In this document: in pieces, positions 33,313-39,997 of the stretch | Position numbering within the stretch: position 1 is the first letter of the stretch | How the letters are laid out: every line of letters begins with the position of its first letter | NCBI GenBank assembly: GCA_022571715.1 | Contig: JACZXH010000034.1 | Location: 1 to 39,997 of the forward strand | Length of the DNA stretch: 39,997 nucleotides | Source: Bacteroidota bacterium | GTDB lineage: Bacteria; Bacteroidota; Bacteroidia; Cytophagales; Cyclobacteriaceae | Reading direction: 5' to 3' | The notes under the pieces: generated by a model | Seen by the model: the letters and a program-made list of their open reading frames with translations, nothing else | Told to the model about the DNA's origin: nothing | Databases searched by the model: none | Position numbers and translations under genes: made by a program

Positions 33313-33400
33313 GGGCTAAAGCCCTGTCAGTTTTATTCGTTAATTCCACGCCATAAATGGCGTGGTTAGTTACTCATACGGATTCAAAATATAAATCATA
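33313..33400 (+). repeat. Hairpin repeat unit: gggct-agccc hairpin plus ccacgccat/atggcgtgg palindrome
   Basis: A small hairpin gggct-aa-agccc (33313-33324) is followed by a perfect 9-bp inverted repeat, ccacgccat-aa-atggcgtgg (33346-33365). The flank ttagttactcatac then gattcaaaatataaatca matches the flank of the unit at 33531. The unit is complete and compact, so it is probably the basic form of this family. Confidence 0.85.
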
Positions 33401-33530
33401 AATCTAAAATATTGATTCTGTAAACTTTAGCTCAAACCAGATATACCCTGGGATTTATCCCTAATGCCTATTAATGCGATATTTCTCAAGTAAATCAGGT
33501 TAAGTCCCTTTCATCTTTATTCATTATAAT

Positions 33531-33620
33531 CCACGCCATATCACCCTTACGGGTGACCACCCGATAGGCTTGGAATGGCGTGGTTAGTTACTCATACTTA
33601 TTCAAAAATATAAATCAGAA
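33531..33620 (+). repeat. Hairpin repeat unit with enlarged loop
   Basis: The same 9-bp arms are present, ccacgccat (33531-33539) and atggcgtgg (33575-33583). The loop is 35 bp and carries its own hairpin (tcaccc-ttac-gggtga, 33541-33556) followed by gaccacccga. The right flank ttagttactcatac, ttattcaaaaatataaatca matches the unit at 33346. The loop block is shared with the copy at 6997-7080. Confidence 0.85.
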
Positions 33621-33746
33621 CGACCAAAACGCATATACATATAATCTGATTTTCTAATATAATTTTCACCTTCTAAACTCATAGGCTTATTTTGTCAATC
33701 CTTCTATTAAGCAAAGTCAAGATCGTGTCTATTTGTGGTTGATTAT

Positions 33747-33858
33747 CTCCACCATTTATGGCGGAGTAAACCAACCTATATAAACCTTGGGCTTTAGCCC
33801 TTTTGTTTATTTTTATTAAAACCATATTTCTCAATAATTGGCGCTAAAGCCCGGGATA
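33747..33858. repeat. Related hairpin cluster (ctccaccat/atggcggag and gggctttagccc)
   Basis: A near-palindrome ctccaccat-tt-atggcggag (33747-33766, one mismatch) resembles the ccacgccat unit. It is followed by gggct-tt-agccc (33789-33800), the complement of the hairpin at 33313. A partial copy, gcgctaaagcccg, occurs at 33841-33853. This looks like a third, diverged member of the repeat family in opposite orientation. Confidence 0.7.
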
Positions 33859-33952
33859 TTTATGTTTTTCAGAGCCCACGCCAAACATACCTGTTTTTTA
33901 GAATAGCGTCCTACTTCCGTTTTACACCTTCCATTATTTTTGCATAAGAATC

Positions 33953-35074
33953 TTATTTCTTAATAATATGAACCGTTATTTGTGACTTCCATCCATCCAT
34001 AATCTGATTTTCATTATAAAAAGGTGTTTCTATGTTCAATTTCCTGATATAGGATATACTGAAATTTCCGTTATTTGCAAGCAATTCCACCTCTTCGAAT
34101 CCCATAAATTTGCCTTCTTTATTGATATACCTTACACCAAAATAAGGGTCAATGATTTTCCATTTTTTGTCAAATGGATTCCAGTATTCAATAAACCGAT
34201 GATAACTCTCACAATTTTTTTGCCAGTATAAGTGCCGTACAGGAATCCTGTATAGCTTGAGTAATTCGTCCAGCGGCAGGCTTGTATTCAATTGCAGGAA
34301 TTCGTCTAAGAGATATGACCGGAGGTAAAAAGTCCTTTCGGTATCAAACTGCCCTGAAGAAAAGAAGTCAATCAATGGAGCTCTTTCTTCAGATTCTTTC
34401 CCAAGAAAAGCAATGTTCAGACTTTTTGCAAAGAGGTTAATGTTATAGTCGAAATTATCCTGATTAAAACCGGATACTCCTGTGAGCGCTTCGATCTCTT
34501 TGTTTATCCGGGTAATATCAAAAGCAACCCCTTCGAAATAATCCTCTTTGTAAACGAACAATGTATCCGGATAGGCTATTCCTCCTGAATTATTTTTAAA
34601 ACCAATGCGTAGTGTTAACTCGGCAGGGTCGGGAATATGCATCGAAAAAAAAGTACGTTTACATGTTTCCGTACTTGCATTAAACGTTATTTCTTTTGAA
34701 GCACCGGGGGTAGTGGCGGCTACAAAAAAGACTCCACTGTCAAGCTCCAGTCTGAATTTTCCGATAATAAAATAACTACCTGAATCATTAAGATATATTT
34801 TTTGACTTAATATGGTTGGAATAACCGGACTGGCAACTATTTTAAGCTTGTATTTACCTGTTACAGGATCTGCTATCTTCATGAAAGACGTTTCATACCC
34901 CCTTTCAACGATCCAGCCAAGAGGGTATGTTTCACTTTTTTCTAAAACAAATGTAGGATTATAAATCTCTGGACTACGGTACGGATCACAGCTTTGGATC
35001 ACAGCAGCAAATAGAACAATGAAATGTACAGTTTTCAATTTATAAATTCCGGAATAGAACGATAAGATATTCAT
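33953..35074 (-). CDS. Lipoprotein with degenerate transglutaminase-like domain (paralog A)
   Basis: 373 residues. The signal sequence ends in lipobox AVIQSC (Cys29). Residues about 40-175 are beta-rich, with motifs shared with the next paralog (GSYFIIGKFR, ETCKRTFFSMH, PDTLFVYKE). The C-terminal part resembles a transglutaminase-like fold: LYRIPVR, then His292, Glu296 and Asp309 in HRFIEYWNPFDKKWKIIDP. The position of the nucleophilic Cys, 19 residues before the Arg of IPVR, is Gln261, so the protein is probably not catalytic. It follows paralog B by 177 bp. Function unknown; a role in binding cell-surface or polysaccharide material is only a guess. Confidence 0.75.
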   Translation of the reverse strand: MNILSFYSGIYKLKTVHFIVLFAAVIQSCDPYRSPEIYNPTFVLEKSETYPLGWIVERGYETSFMKIADPVTGKYKLKIVASPVIPTILSQKIYLNDSGSYFIIGKFRLELDSGVFFVAATTPGASKEITFNASTETCKRTFFSMHIPDPAELTLRIGFKNNSGGIAYPDTLFVYKEDYFEGVAFDITRINKEIEALTGVSGFNQDNFDYNINLFAKSLNIAFLGKESEERAPLIDFFSSGQFDTERTFYLRSYLLDEFLQLNTSLPLDELLKLYRIPVRHLYWQKNCESYHRFIEYWNPFDKKWKIIDPYFGVRYINKEGKFMGFEEVELLANNGNFSISYIRKLNIETPFYNENQIMDGWKSQITVHIIKK

Positions 35075-35251
35075 TCAACTCACTTATTATCGCGAAATAA
35101 CATGGTAACAAATATAATTTATAGTTTTTATTATTTCTGATGCATTGTAGAGCGGGTAAAATACAGAGAAGGAAGAGTTAATTTATGTATATTTTTTACA
35201 CCAGCGTTGAAGTCAACAAATGTTTTTAATAGATAATCTAGGTGGGAATGC

Positions 35252-36331
35252 CTATTTCCTAATAATCCGGACCGCCAGATCCGTATATTGCCAACCATCC
35301 ATGATTTCTTTTTCATCAAAATATAATCTACCCATATCTCTCTTAATCACATTTCCCATTGAAAAATTATTCTCCCTCACGAGTTTTTCCACTTCTTCAA
35401 ATCCCAGGTAATTCAGTTCATTATCCACATATCGTATTCCATAATACAAATCTATCAATTTCCATTGTTTATCGTAGGGGTTCCAGTATTCCGTAAACTG
35501 GTGGATTCCCGAGCAGTTTTTTTGCCAATGGATCTGCCGAACGGGGATTTTATATAGTTTCAGGATTTCATCAAGGGATAAGCTGCTTTTTTGGCAATAG
35601 GCGTTGCGATCCTTTTCATCTACCATATACGTATGCAAATAAGAAGTTTGCTCCGACTTAAACAGATCGGATGCATAAAGAGACGCAATGGCTTGTCCTT
35701 CCTGCCCTGTCTTGTTTAACAATGAGGCATTAATGCTTGTGGCAATAGTTTCCACATTTTGATCAAAAGTACCTGCATCGAATGAAGACACACCCGTGAT
35801 CGCTGCTATTTCACTCTTCATTTTATCAAGATTGAGCGCTACATTCTTAAAATATTGTTCCTTGTAAACAAACAATGTATCAGGAAAGACTAAACCCAGG
35901 GTATTGGCTACAAGTCCAATACTTAATTTTATGATTTCGGGTCCAGTGGTATGAACAGAAAAGAGTGTACGCTTACATATTTCTTTACTTATTGTAAATT
36001 CAATCCGTTTATCAACAGATTCCCCTTTTGCCTGGATAAAAAATGTACCTTTTTCAATTTCAGCCCTGAACTTCCCAATAACAAAATAACTTCCTGAATC
36101 CGGCAAAGTAATTTCCTGAGATAAAACCACAGGAGATTTTCCGCCTGTTAAAACAGGTTTATAGCTATTCTTTTCAAACACCGATTTTTTGACCGAGGCC
36201 ACTTTGCCTTCCAGCACCCAGGCATTAGGGAGTGTTTCATTTTCATCCATAACGAACCCCGGATTCTTAATCTCATCCCCAAAAGTCCCCTGACAGGACA
36301 ATATGGTAGCCAGCAGGCTAATTATCAACAA
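35252..36331 (-). CDS. Lipoprotein with transglutaminase-like domain (paralog B, Cys retained)
   Basis: 359 residues, clearly paralogous to the downstream gene along its whole length. Lipobox ATILSC (Cys13). The putative transglutaminase-like residues are Cys246 (19 before Arg265 of YKIPVR), His277, Glu281 and Asp294; the C-to-R spacing equals the family's usual spacing. The first codon is TTG and the signal peptide looks short. The frame remains open upstream (SGIKSLLIISLL), resembling the SGIYKLKTV region of paralog A, so the original 5' end may have been removed by the transposase remnant, which overlaps this start by 7 bp. Cysteine-dependent activity is possible but unproven. Confidence 0.75.
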   Translation of the reverse strand: MLIISLLATILSCQGTFGDEIKNPGFVMDENETLPNAWVLEGKVASVKKSVFEKNSYKPVLTGGKSPVVLSQEITLPDSGSYFVIGKFRAEIEKGTFFIQAKGESVDKRIEFTISKEICKRTLFSVHTTGPEIIKLSIGLVANTLGLVFPDTLFVYKEQYFKNVALNLDKMKSEIAAITGVSSFDAGTFDQNVETIATSINASLLNKTGQEGQAIASLYASDLFKSEQTSYLHTYMVDEKDRNAYCQKSSLSLDEILKLYKIPVRQIHWQKNCSGIHQFTEYWNPYDKQWKLIDLYYGIRYVDNELNYLGFEEVEKLVRENNFSMGNVIKRDMGRLYFDEKEIMDGWQYTDLAVRIIRK

Positions 36332-36723
36332 ACTCTTGATACCAGAAGTTCGATTGTAAGCAATTGATAAATCTGATTTGCATTGTCCTTAGCCCCCCTT
36401 TTATCCGATTCTATTAAGTCTTTGACAAAGATAGGATTATATATCCCTCTTTTTTTAACATTTTCCTTACTTAAAAGATCCAGTAGGCCGTAATACCGAA
36501 TTTTGTAATACCCAGACGACAACACATGTCGCATAAACCTGCCAATAAACTCTTCTGCGTCCAAAGTGAGCAGTTGATTTTGAAGCCCCTTTCTGTAATC
36601 CTTCCACCTGAAGGTTACTTCTCCCGCAATGGCCACTATCCTACTATTACTGATGGCTACTCTGTGGGTATATCTTCCCAGATATTGTACGACCGCCCCT
36701 AATGCCATTTTCTTCACCCGCAA
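36325..36723 (-). pseudogene. IS91-type (Transposase_32) transposase remnant
   Basis: A 132-codon open frame with the IS91/ISCR-family block AVVQYLGRYTHRVAISNSRI, VTFRWKDYRKG and FIGRFMRHVLSSGYYKIRYYGLL. A complete IS91 transposase is about 300-400 residues with an N-terminal zinc finger and the two catalytic tyrosines. Here the start is missing: the frame is closed by a TGA at about 36733-36735 and no HUH-type residues are seen. The C-terminal tail after about residue 80 does not look like the family. It is a decayed fragment that runs into the start of the lipoprotein gene. The product should be inactive. Confidence 0.8.
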
Positions 36724-36781
36724 ACACGTTCATATAGGTTATATTGGAGATGTCCCCAGCTAGTCGAGCAAACCTAATGCT

Positions 36782-36883
36782 ATGAAATATTTGTTGACAA
36801 AAACAATTGCTTTGTTTGCTATCGGAGCGATGAGCGGTGTTTTACTTTTTGGCCGTGAAGTTAGATATGTCCCAAAAGCTTAA
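36782..36883 (+). CDS. Tiny hydrophobic ORF (33 residues), uncertain
   Basis: The frame from ATG 36782 encodes a basic start, one hydrophobic stretch (IALFAIGAMSGVLLFG) and a short polar tail ending YVPKA, then TAA. This is the shape of a small single-span membrane protein. I do not recognise it. It overlaps the next tiny ORF by 17 bp in another frame. Confidence 0.3.
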   Translation: MKYLLTKTIALFAIGAMSGVLLFGREVRYVPKA

Positions 36884-37058
36884 AATAATGACCGGGCACA
36901 TACTAAAACAGGCAAAACGGGTGTTTGGTATTCCTGATTTTAAGTTCTACGCTATTGGAGACGGCCTTAGCGCTATCTTTAGGCGTTCACCGGGTAAAAT
37001 AACTGCAGCCAAACCACCTGGTATGGATAGCGCACAATTAGGGTTGGGATTCACTTAA
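36867..37058 (+). CDS. Small unrecognised ORF (63 residues), uncertain
   Basis: Starts MSQKLKIMTGHILKQAKRVFG and continues IPDFKFYAIGDGLSAIFRR, ending GLGFT. A GTG at 36837 in the same frame would give 73 residues. Composition is protein-like (mixed hydrophobic and basic residues, no low complexity), but no family comes to mind, and it could be a fragment of a gene broken by the nearby transposon remnant. Confidence 0.3.
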   Translation: MSQKLKIMTGHILKQAKRVFGIPDFKFYAIGDGLSAIFRRSPGKITAAKPPGMDSAQLGLGFT

Positions 37059-37163
37059 AAAATGGGGTAACTTCAATCATTATAAATGGCTACAAATATG
37101 TAAAATAATGACAATATTGTAGTTAATAATTAAATTTCATACGACCCATTTTTCATTCTCCAA

Positions 37164-38642
37164 ATGCCAATTACAACTGATCTTTCTTCAGAAACCATAA
37201 ACTTCAAAAACAATTTGAATGACTACCCTGAATTCAAAAAGACACGGATGGATTTTTGGGATGGCATATGGGGGAAATTCAGGAACAAAATCGGATTCGG
37301 CAGTTATTATCATAAGAGATTATTGCAAGTTTACCAACATATTCTACTGGCTGATAGCAGTGTAATTGAGCTGGGTTGTGGAAACGGCAAATTGTTAGGT
37401 AAACTGCATTGCAAAAAAAAAGTTGGTGTTGATTTCAGTTATGAAGCCATTGAACTTGCAAAAGCCCGATATCCTGAATGCCAGTTTATACGGGCAGATG
37501 CCTTAGAATTCCGGCACGATGAGACATACGATTATATAATATTATCTGACCTGATCAATGATCTGTGGGATATTCAGATGGTATTTGAAAACGTCAATCC
37601 ACTGTGTCATAGCCGTACTCGGATCATTATAAACTACTACAGTAAATTGTGGGAGGGCCCATTAAAACTTGTGCAGGCACTGGGGTTAAAAAAACCATTA
37701 TTAGAGCAAAACTGGCTCACCAGTGGAGATGTCAGAGGGTTGCTTTATCTAACTGAATTTGAAGTAATAAAAACTTGGCAGGAGATTTTACTACCTGTAC
37801 GTATTCCGTTACTTAATGGATTTATCAATAAATTTTTGGTTAAAGTGGCACTTATCAGACATATTGCCCTGACAAATTTTGTTATCTCACGACCAGCACC
37901 TAAAAAGTTTCCTCCCCGTAAAACAAATTTAGTTTCCGTCATTGTAGCAGCCAGGAATGAAGCAGGGCATATAAAAGAAATTATCGAACGGGTGCCGCAA
38001 ATAGGGCTAGGTACAGAACTGATCTTTGTGGAAGGAAATTCAACCGATAATACCTATGATGTGATTGTAAATGAGATAAATAATCATCCGGATAAAAACA
38101 TTAAATTATTCAAACAACCCGGTACAGGAAAAGGTGATGCCGTAAGAAAAGGTTTTTCAGAAGCAAATGGTGATATTCTAATGATACTCGATGCAGATCT
38201 GACGGTACCGCCGGAGAAATTACCTTTGTTTTTCGACGCTCTGGTTTCAAATAAAGGAGAGTTTATCAATGGTGTGAGACTGGTGTACCCCATGGAAAAG
38301 CAAGCGATGCGGTTCTTTAATTTATTAGGAAATAAATTTTTTAGCTTTATTTTCACCTATTTACTGGGACAGCTCGTCAGGGATACGTTATGCGGCACCA
38401 AGGTATTGTGGAAAGCGGATTATCATAAAATCTCTTCCAATCGAAGTTACTTTGGCGACTTTGATCCTTTTGGAGATTTTGACCTTATATTTGGGGCAGC
38501 AAAACTAAATCTTAAAATCCAGGATCTGCCTGTACGGTACAAAGAAAGATTTTATGGTACCACCAATATCAAGCGATGGAAACACGGTTGGATACTGCTT
38601 AGAATGGTCCTGTTCGCTGCAAAAAAACTGAAATATAAATAA
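37164..38642 (+). CDS. Fusion of SAM-dependent methyltransferase and GT2 glycosyltransferase
   Basis: 492 residues. The N-terminal half (about 60-245) is a class I methyltransferase with motif I VIELGCGNGKLLG (residues 67-79) and VGVDFSYEAIELA. The C-terminal half (about 254-492) is a GT-A glycosyltransferase of family 2, resembling dolichyl-phosphate mannose synthase-type enzymes: VSVIVAARNEAGHI, VEGNSTDNTYDV, GTGKGDAVRKGF, ILDADLTVPPEKLP with the DxD at 343-345, and RDTLCGTKV. The fused domains imply a product that is both glycosylated and methylated, perhaps a lipid- or surface-glycan precursor. No signal peptide or clear transmembrane anchor was seen. It faces the next gene tail-to-tail with a 12-bp gap. 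Confidence 0.9.
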   Translation: MPITTDLSSETINFKNNLNDYPEFKKTRMDFWDGIWGKFRNKIGFGSYYHKRLLQVYQHILLADSSVIELGCGNGKLLGKLHCKKKVGVDFSYEAIELAKARYPECQFIRADALEFRHDETYDYIILSDLINDLWDIQMVFENVNPLCHSRTRIIINYYSKLWEGPLKLVQALGLKKPLLEQNWLTSGDVRGLLYLTEFEVIKTWQEILLPVRIPLLNGFINKFLVKVALIRHIALTNFVISRPAPKKFPPRKTNLVSVIVAARNEAGHIKEIIERVPQIGLGTELIFVEGNSTDNTYDVIVNEINNHPDKNIKLFKQPGTGKGDAVRKGFSEANGDILMILDADLTVPPEKLPLFFDALVSNKGEFINGVRLVYPMEKQAMRFFNLLGNKFFSFIFTYLLGQLVRDTLCGTKVLWKADYHKISSNRSYFGDFDPFGDFDLIFGAAKLNLKIQDLPVRYKERFYGTTNIKRWKHGWILLRMVLFAAKKLKYK

Positions 38643-38654
38643 ACAGGACCTTGC

Positions 38655-39419
38655 TTACTTTTTCTTAATCTTAATTGAAACAAACATTGAAAAGTTTAAG
38701 CTCATTGCACATAGCAGCTTATCAAGCCAGGTAAAAAATCCGTATGAAAATTCCGGTACAAACTGCCGGAAAGATACACCACCACTAACAAGATAGCGGA
38801 GGGGTGTGTGATATCTGATCGAGACCACATTTAGTTCTGGAAATAATTTATCAAATCGTTTTCGGTCTCTTTCAAAAACAATCCAGGGCAAAGCGCCGTT
38901 TGCACCTGTCAGGGGCCCGCTTTCAGTAATGTGCCAACCTCCGTTTTCATCAAAAGGTTCATGATGAAAATTTTTGTAGATGAATCTCCCCCAAGAGCTG
39001 TTGGCCGGTTCAATCATGATAATTTCCCCTCCCTTTTTAAGCACCTTGGAAGCATTTGAAAGAAATATTTCTACACTAGGAATATGATGAAAAGTGTCTA
39101 TCATAAATATACCAGCTAACTCCTCCTCTTCAAATGGCATCTCCATGGCTGAAAATGTCATATCCGTCCACGAGAGCTGAATAACGTCTGAAGTGATCAC
39201 CAAGGGTTCGAGTTGCTTCAAAAAACCACCCCCCGATCCTAATTCAACCAATTTTCCTGAAGGTAGATGAGGAATCTCATTTATAAATACGTGGTACCAT
39301 TCTTCGTAAAGGTTTTTAAGGAATTTCTTGCTTAAAATGATATCCCTGTGTTCAAGGGTTCTCTTCGGAGAAGCCAGGTCATATTTAAAATCATATTTAA
39401 ACGAGTTTAAAATTGACAT
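38655..39419 (-). CDS. Class I SAM-dependent methyltransferase
   Basis: 254 residues. Motif I is LVELGSGGGFLKQL (residues 57-70). Later motifs are IFMIDTFHHIPSVEIFLSNASKVLKKGGEIIMIEP in outline, typical of Methyltransf_11/25-type enzymes. A long C-terminal segment (after about residue 200) has hydrophobic stretches (LRYLVSGGVSFRQFVPEFSYGFFTWLDKLL) that may contact membranes or a hydrophobic substrate. It is encoded convergently with the methyltransferase-GT2 fusion, 12 bp apart. The substrate is unknown; surface-glycan or lipid methylation is plausible from context. Confidence 0.87.
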   Translation of the reverse strand: MSILNSFKYDFKYDLASPKRTLEHRDIILSKKFLKNLYEEWYHVFINEIPHLPSGKLVELGSGGGFLKQLEPLVITSDVIQLSWTDMTFSAMEMPFEEEELAGIFMIDTFHHIPSVEIFLSNASKVLKKGGEIIMIEPANSSWGRFIYKNFHHEPFDENGGWHITESGPLTGANGALPWIVFERDRKRFDKLFPELNVVSIRYHTPLRYLVSGGVSFRQFVPEFSYGFFTWLDKLLCAMSLNFSMFVSIKIKKK

Positions 39420-39560
39420 GTTCAGTCATTCGGATAAGTCACTGATAATAAACACGGAATATACTACTGTAAACGTTTAATACAAATACCTCACCTATGC
39501 AGCATAAAACAGGAAGCTGAAAGCCTAACCTGTTGGCAGTGGGCCGTTCTCAGTTTGCAA

Positions 39561-39581
39561 GGACCAGGACCAGGACCAGGA
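39561..39581 (+). repeat. Short tandem hexamer (ggacca)n
   Basis: About three and a half tandem copies of ggacca lie in the spacer between the methyltransferase gene and the response-regulator gene. The spacer (39420-39694, 275 bp) is otherwise AT-rich and without a recognisable gene. The repeat is short, so slippage variation is possible but not shown. Confidence 0.8.
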
Positions 39582-39694
39582 CAATCATAATATTATTTCT
39601 AATCCGGATATTAATTTTTAAGTGATACCTCAGAAAACGGAATTGAATTTTCCGGTTTATTACTATATTTCAGCAGGTATTCAGGGCCAACACT

Positions 39695-39997
39695 ATGATT
39701 ACCCGTGAACTCAAAATTATCGTGGCGGATGACCACGCCCTTGTGCGTGAAGGGTTGATCAAAGTGATGGAAAAAAAATCAGCGTGTAACGGAAATAAAA
39801 GGTGCATCGGAAGGAAAAGAAGTGTTGGCGCTTCTAAAAACTTTCGCCTGTGACTTGATCCTGATGGACCTTGACATGCCGGTTATGGATGGCATTGATA
39901 CCAGCGCCGAAGTACTTAAAAAGTATCCCGAGGTCAGAATTCTGGTGTTATCAGGATACAGCGAGGATAAATACATTTATCATCTGATCGAAATGGG
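39695..39997 (+). pseudogene. NarL/LuxR-type response regulator, receiver domain, frameshifted and cut by window end
   Basis: The frame from ATG 39695 encodes LKIIVADDHALVREGLIKVM, the receiver-domain start with the acidic pair, then runs through an A8 tract (39771-39778) and hits TGA at 39851. Shifting frame at the tract restores a typical receiver: CDLILMDLDMPVMDG with the phosphoacceptor Asp, VRILVLSGYSEDKYI with the conserved Ser, and LIEMG at the window edge. Seven A residues instead of eight would give one continuous protein. The break could be a real mutation, a phase-variable or slippage-read tract, or a sequencing error. The expected DNA-binding domain is outside the window. Confidence 0.85.

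Larger units (their letters stand above)
33084..33952. other. 869-bp non-coding region rich in hairpin repeats
   Basis: No open frame here resembles a protein. The stretch carries at least four inverted-repeat units (listed separately), plus a gcctgcttgcggcagg hairpin near 33153-33168 that resembles the middle of the repeat at 6881-6929. The promoter for the polysaccharide operon should lie close to 33084-33250, but no clean TAnnTTTG/-33 pair was found. The region separates two same-strand gene groups. Confidence 0.8.
36724..37163. other. 440-bp spacer between transposase remnant and methyltransferase-GT fusion
   Basis: Holds two tiny plus-strand frames (listed separately) with weak support and otherwise AT-rich sequence. 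The strand of annotated genes changes here from minus to plus. A promoter for the fusion gene would be expected at about 37080-37160; only TAAATTTC (near 37131-37138), one mismatch from TAnnTTTG, was seen. Confidence 0.5.

Noticed and set aside
33084-33952. CRISPR array in the repeat-rich spacer
   Set aside because: The repeats are palindromic units of differing length and orientation with no regular spacing or unique equal-sized spacers, so they do not form an array.
37745-38356. Minus-strand frames inside the methyltransferase-GT2 fusion
   Set aside because: They run opposite a continuous plus-strand gene with intact motifs in both domains.
39779-39976. Minus-strand 65-codon frame at the window end
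   Set aside because: It lies opposite the receiver domain, whose conserved residues are recovered on the plus strand.

Overview
The window reads as a chromosomal segment of a Bacteroidota bacterium, most likely Cytophagales or a close relative. This rests on gene content and protein style, not on a database search: a roughly 1,120-residue SecA without the usual C-terminal zinc motif, a short CarB, a DUF4834-type protein, periplasmic parvulin isomerases in tandem, many lipoproteins with Bacteroidota-style lipoboxes, and candidate promoter -7 elements of the TAnnTTTG type. Almost everything up to about 36.7 kb is on the minus strand, so transcription there runs from high to low coordinates.

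Region 1 (1-5604) is a respiratory complex I operon, nuoA-C-D-H-I-J-K-L, with nuoL cut by the window edge. nuoB is not between nuoA and nuoC, and nuoE/F/G are not between nuoD and nuoH. Region 2 (5713-11314) holds a MoxR-type AAA+ ATPase and three tandem periplasmic folding factors: a large double-parvulin isomerase, a SurA-N-like lipoprotein and a SurA-like double-parvulin isomerase. A 430-bp spacer between them carries dispersed repeats. Region 3 (11391-14255) is a complete partner-switching module: an HATPase anti-sigma-type kinase, a STAS antagonist and a membrane GAF-PP2C phosphatase. Region 4 (14323-22175) is a housekeeping run of a SPOR lipoprotein, secA, dapF, a DUF4834 protein and carB. 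Region 5 (22568-24918) contains a lipoprotein that looks like a Rieske fold without its iron-sulfur ligands, a 3-hydroxyacyl-CoA dehydrogenase and pheS.

Region 6 (24995-33083) is an exopolysaccharide/capsule assembly locus. It has two initiating phosphosugar transferases (WecA/MraY-like and WcaJ-like), a WecG/TagA/CpsF glycosyltransferase, an alpha/alpha-toroid-like protein of unknown function, an O-antigen-ligase/Wzy-type membrane protein and a two-domain oxidoreductase. Four of these genes overlap by 4-11 bp and look translationally coupled. Upstream lies an 870-bp non-coding stretch rich in hairpin repeats (33084-33952).

Region 7 (33953-39997) is an accessory area. It holds two tandem paralogous lipoproteins with a transglutaminase-like domain, one with and one without the putative catalytic Cys. 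Next come an IS91-type transposase remnant abutting the second lipoprotein, two tiny unrecognised ORFs, a methyltransferase-GT2 fusion and a stand-alone methyltransferase. Last is a NarL/LuxR-type response regulator whose reading frame is broken at an A8 run before the window ends.

I see no rRNA, tRNA, CRISPR array, prophage or recognisable defence system. Most of the window is conserved machinery. The best candidates for something new are the incomplete nuo operon, the transglutaminase-like lipoprotein pair, the toroid protein coupled to the polysaccharide polymerase/ligase, and the hairpin repeat family.
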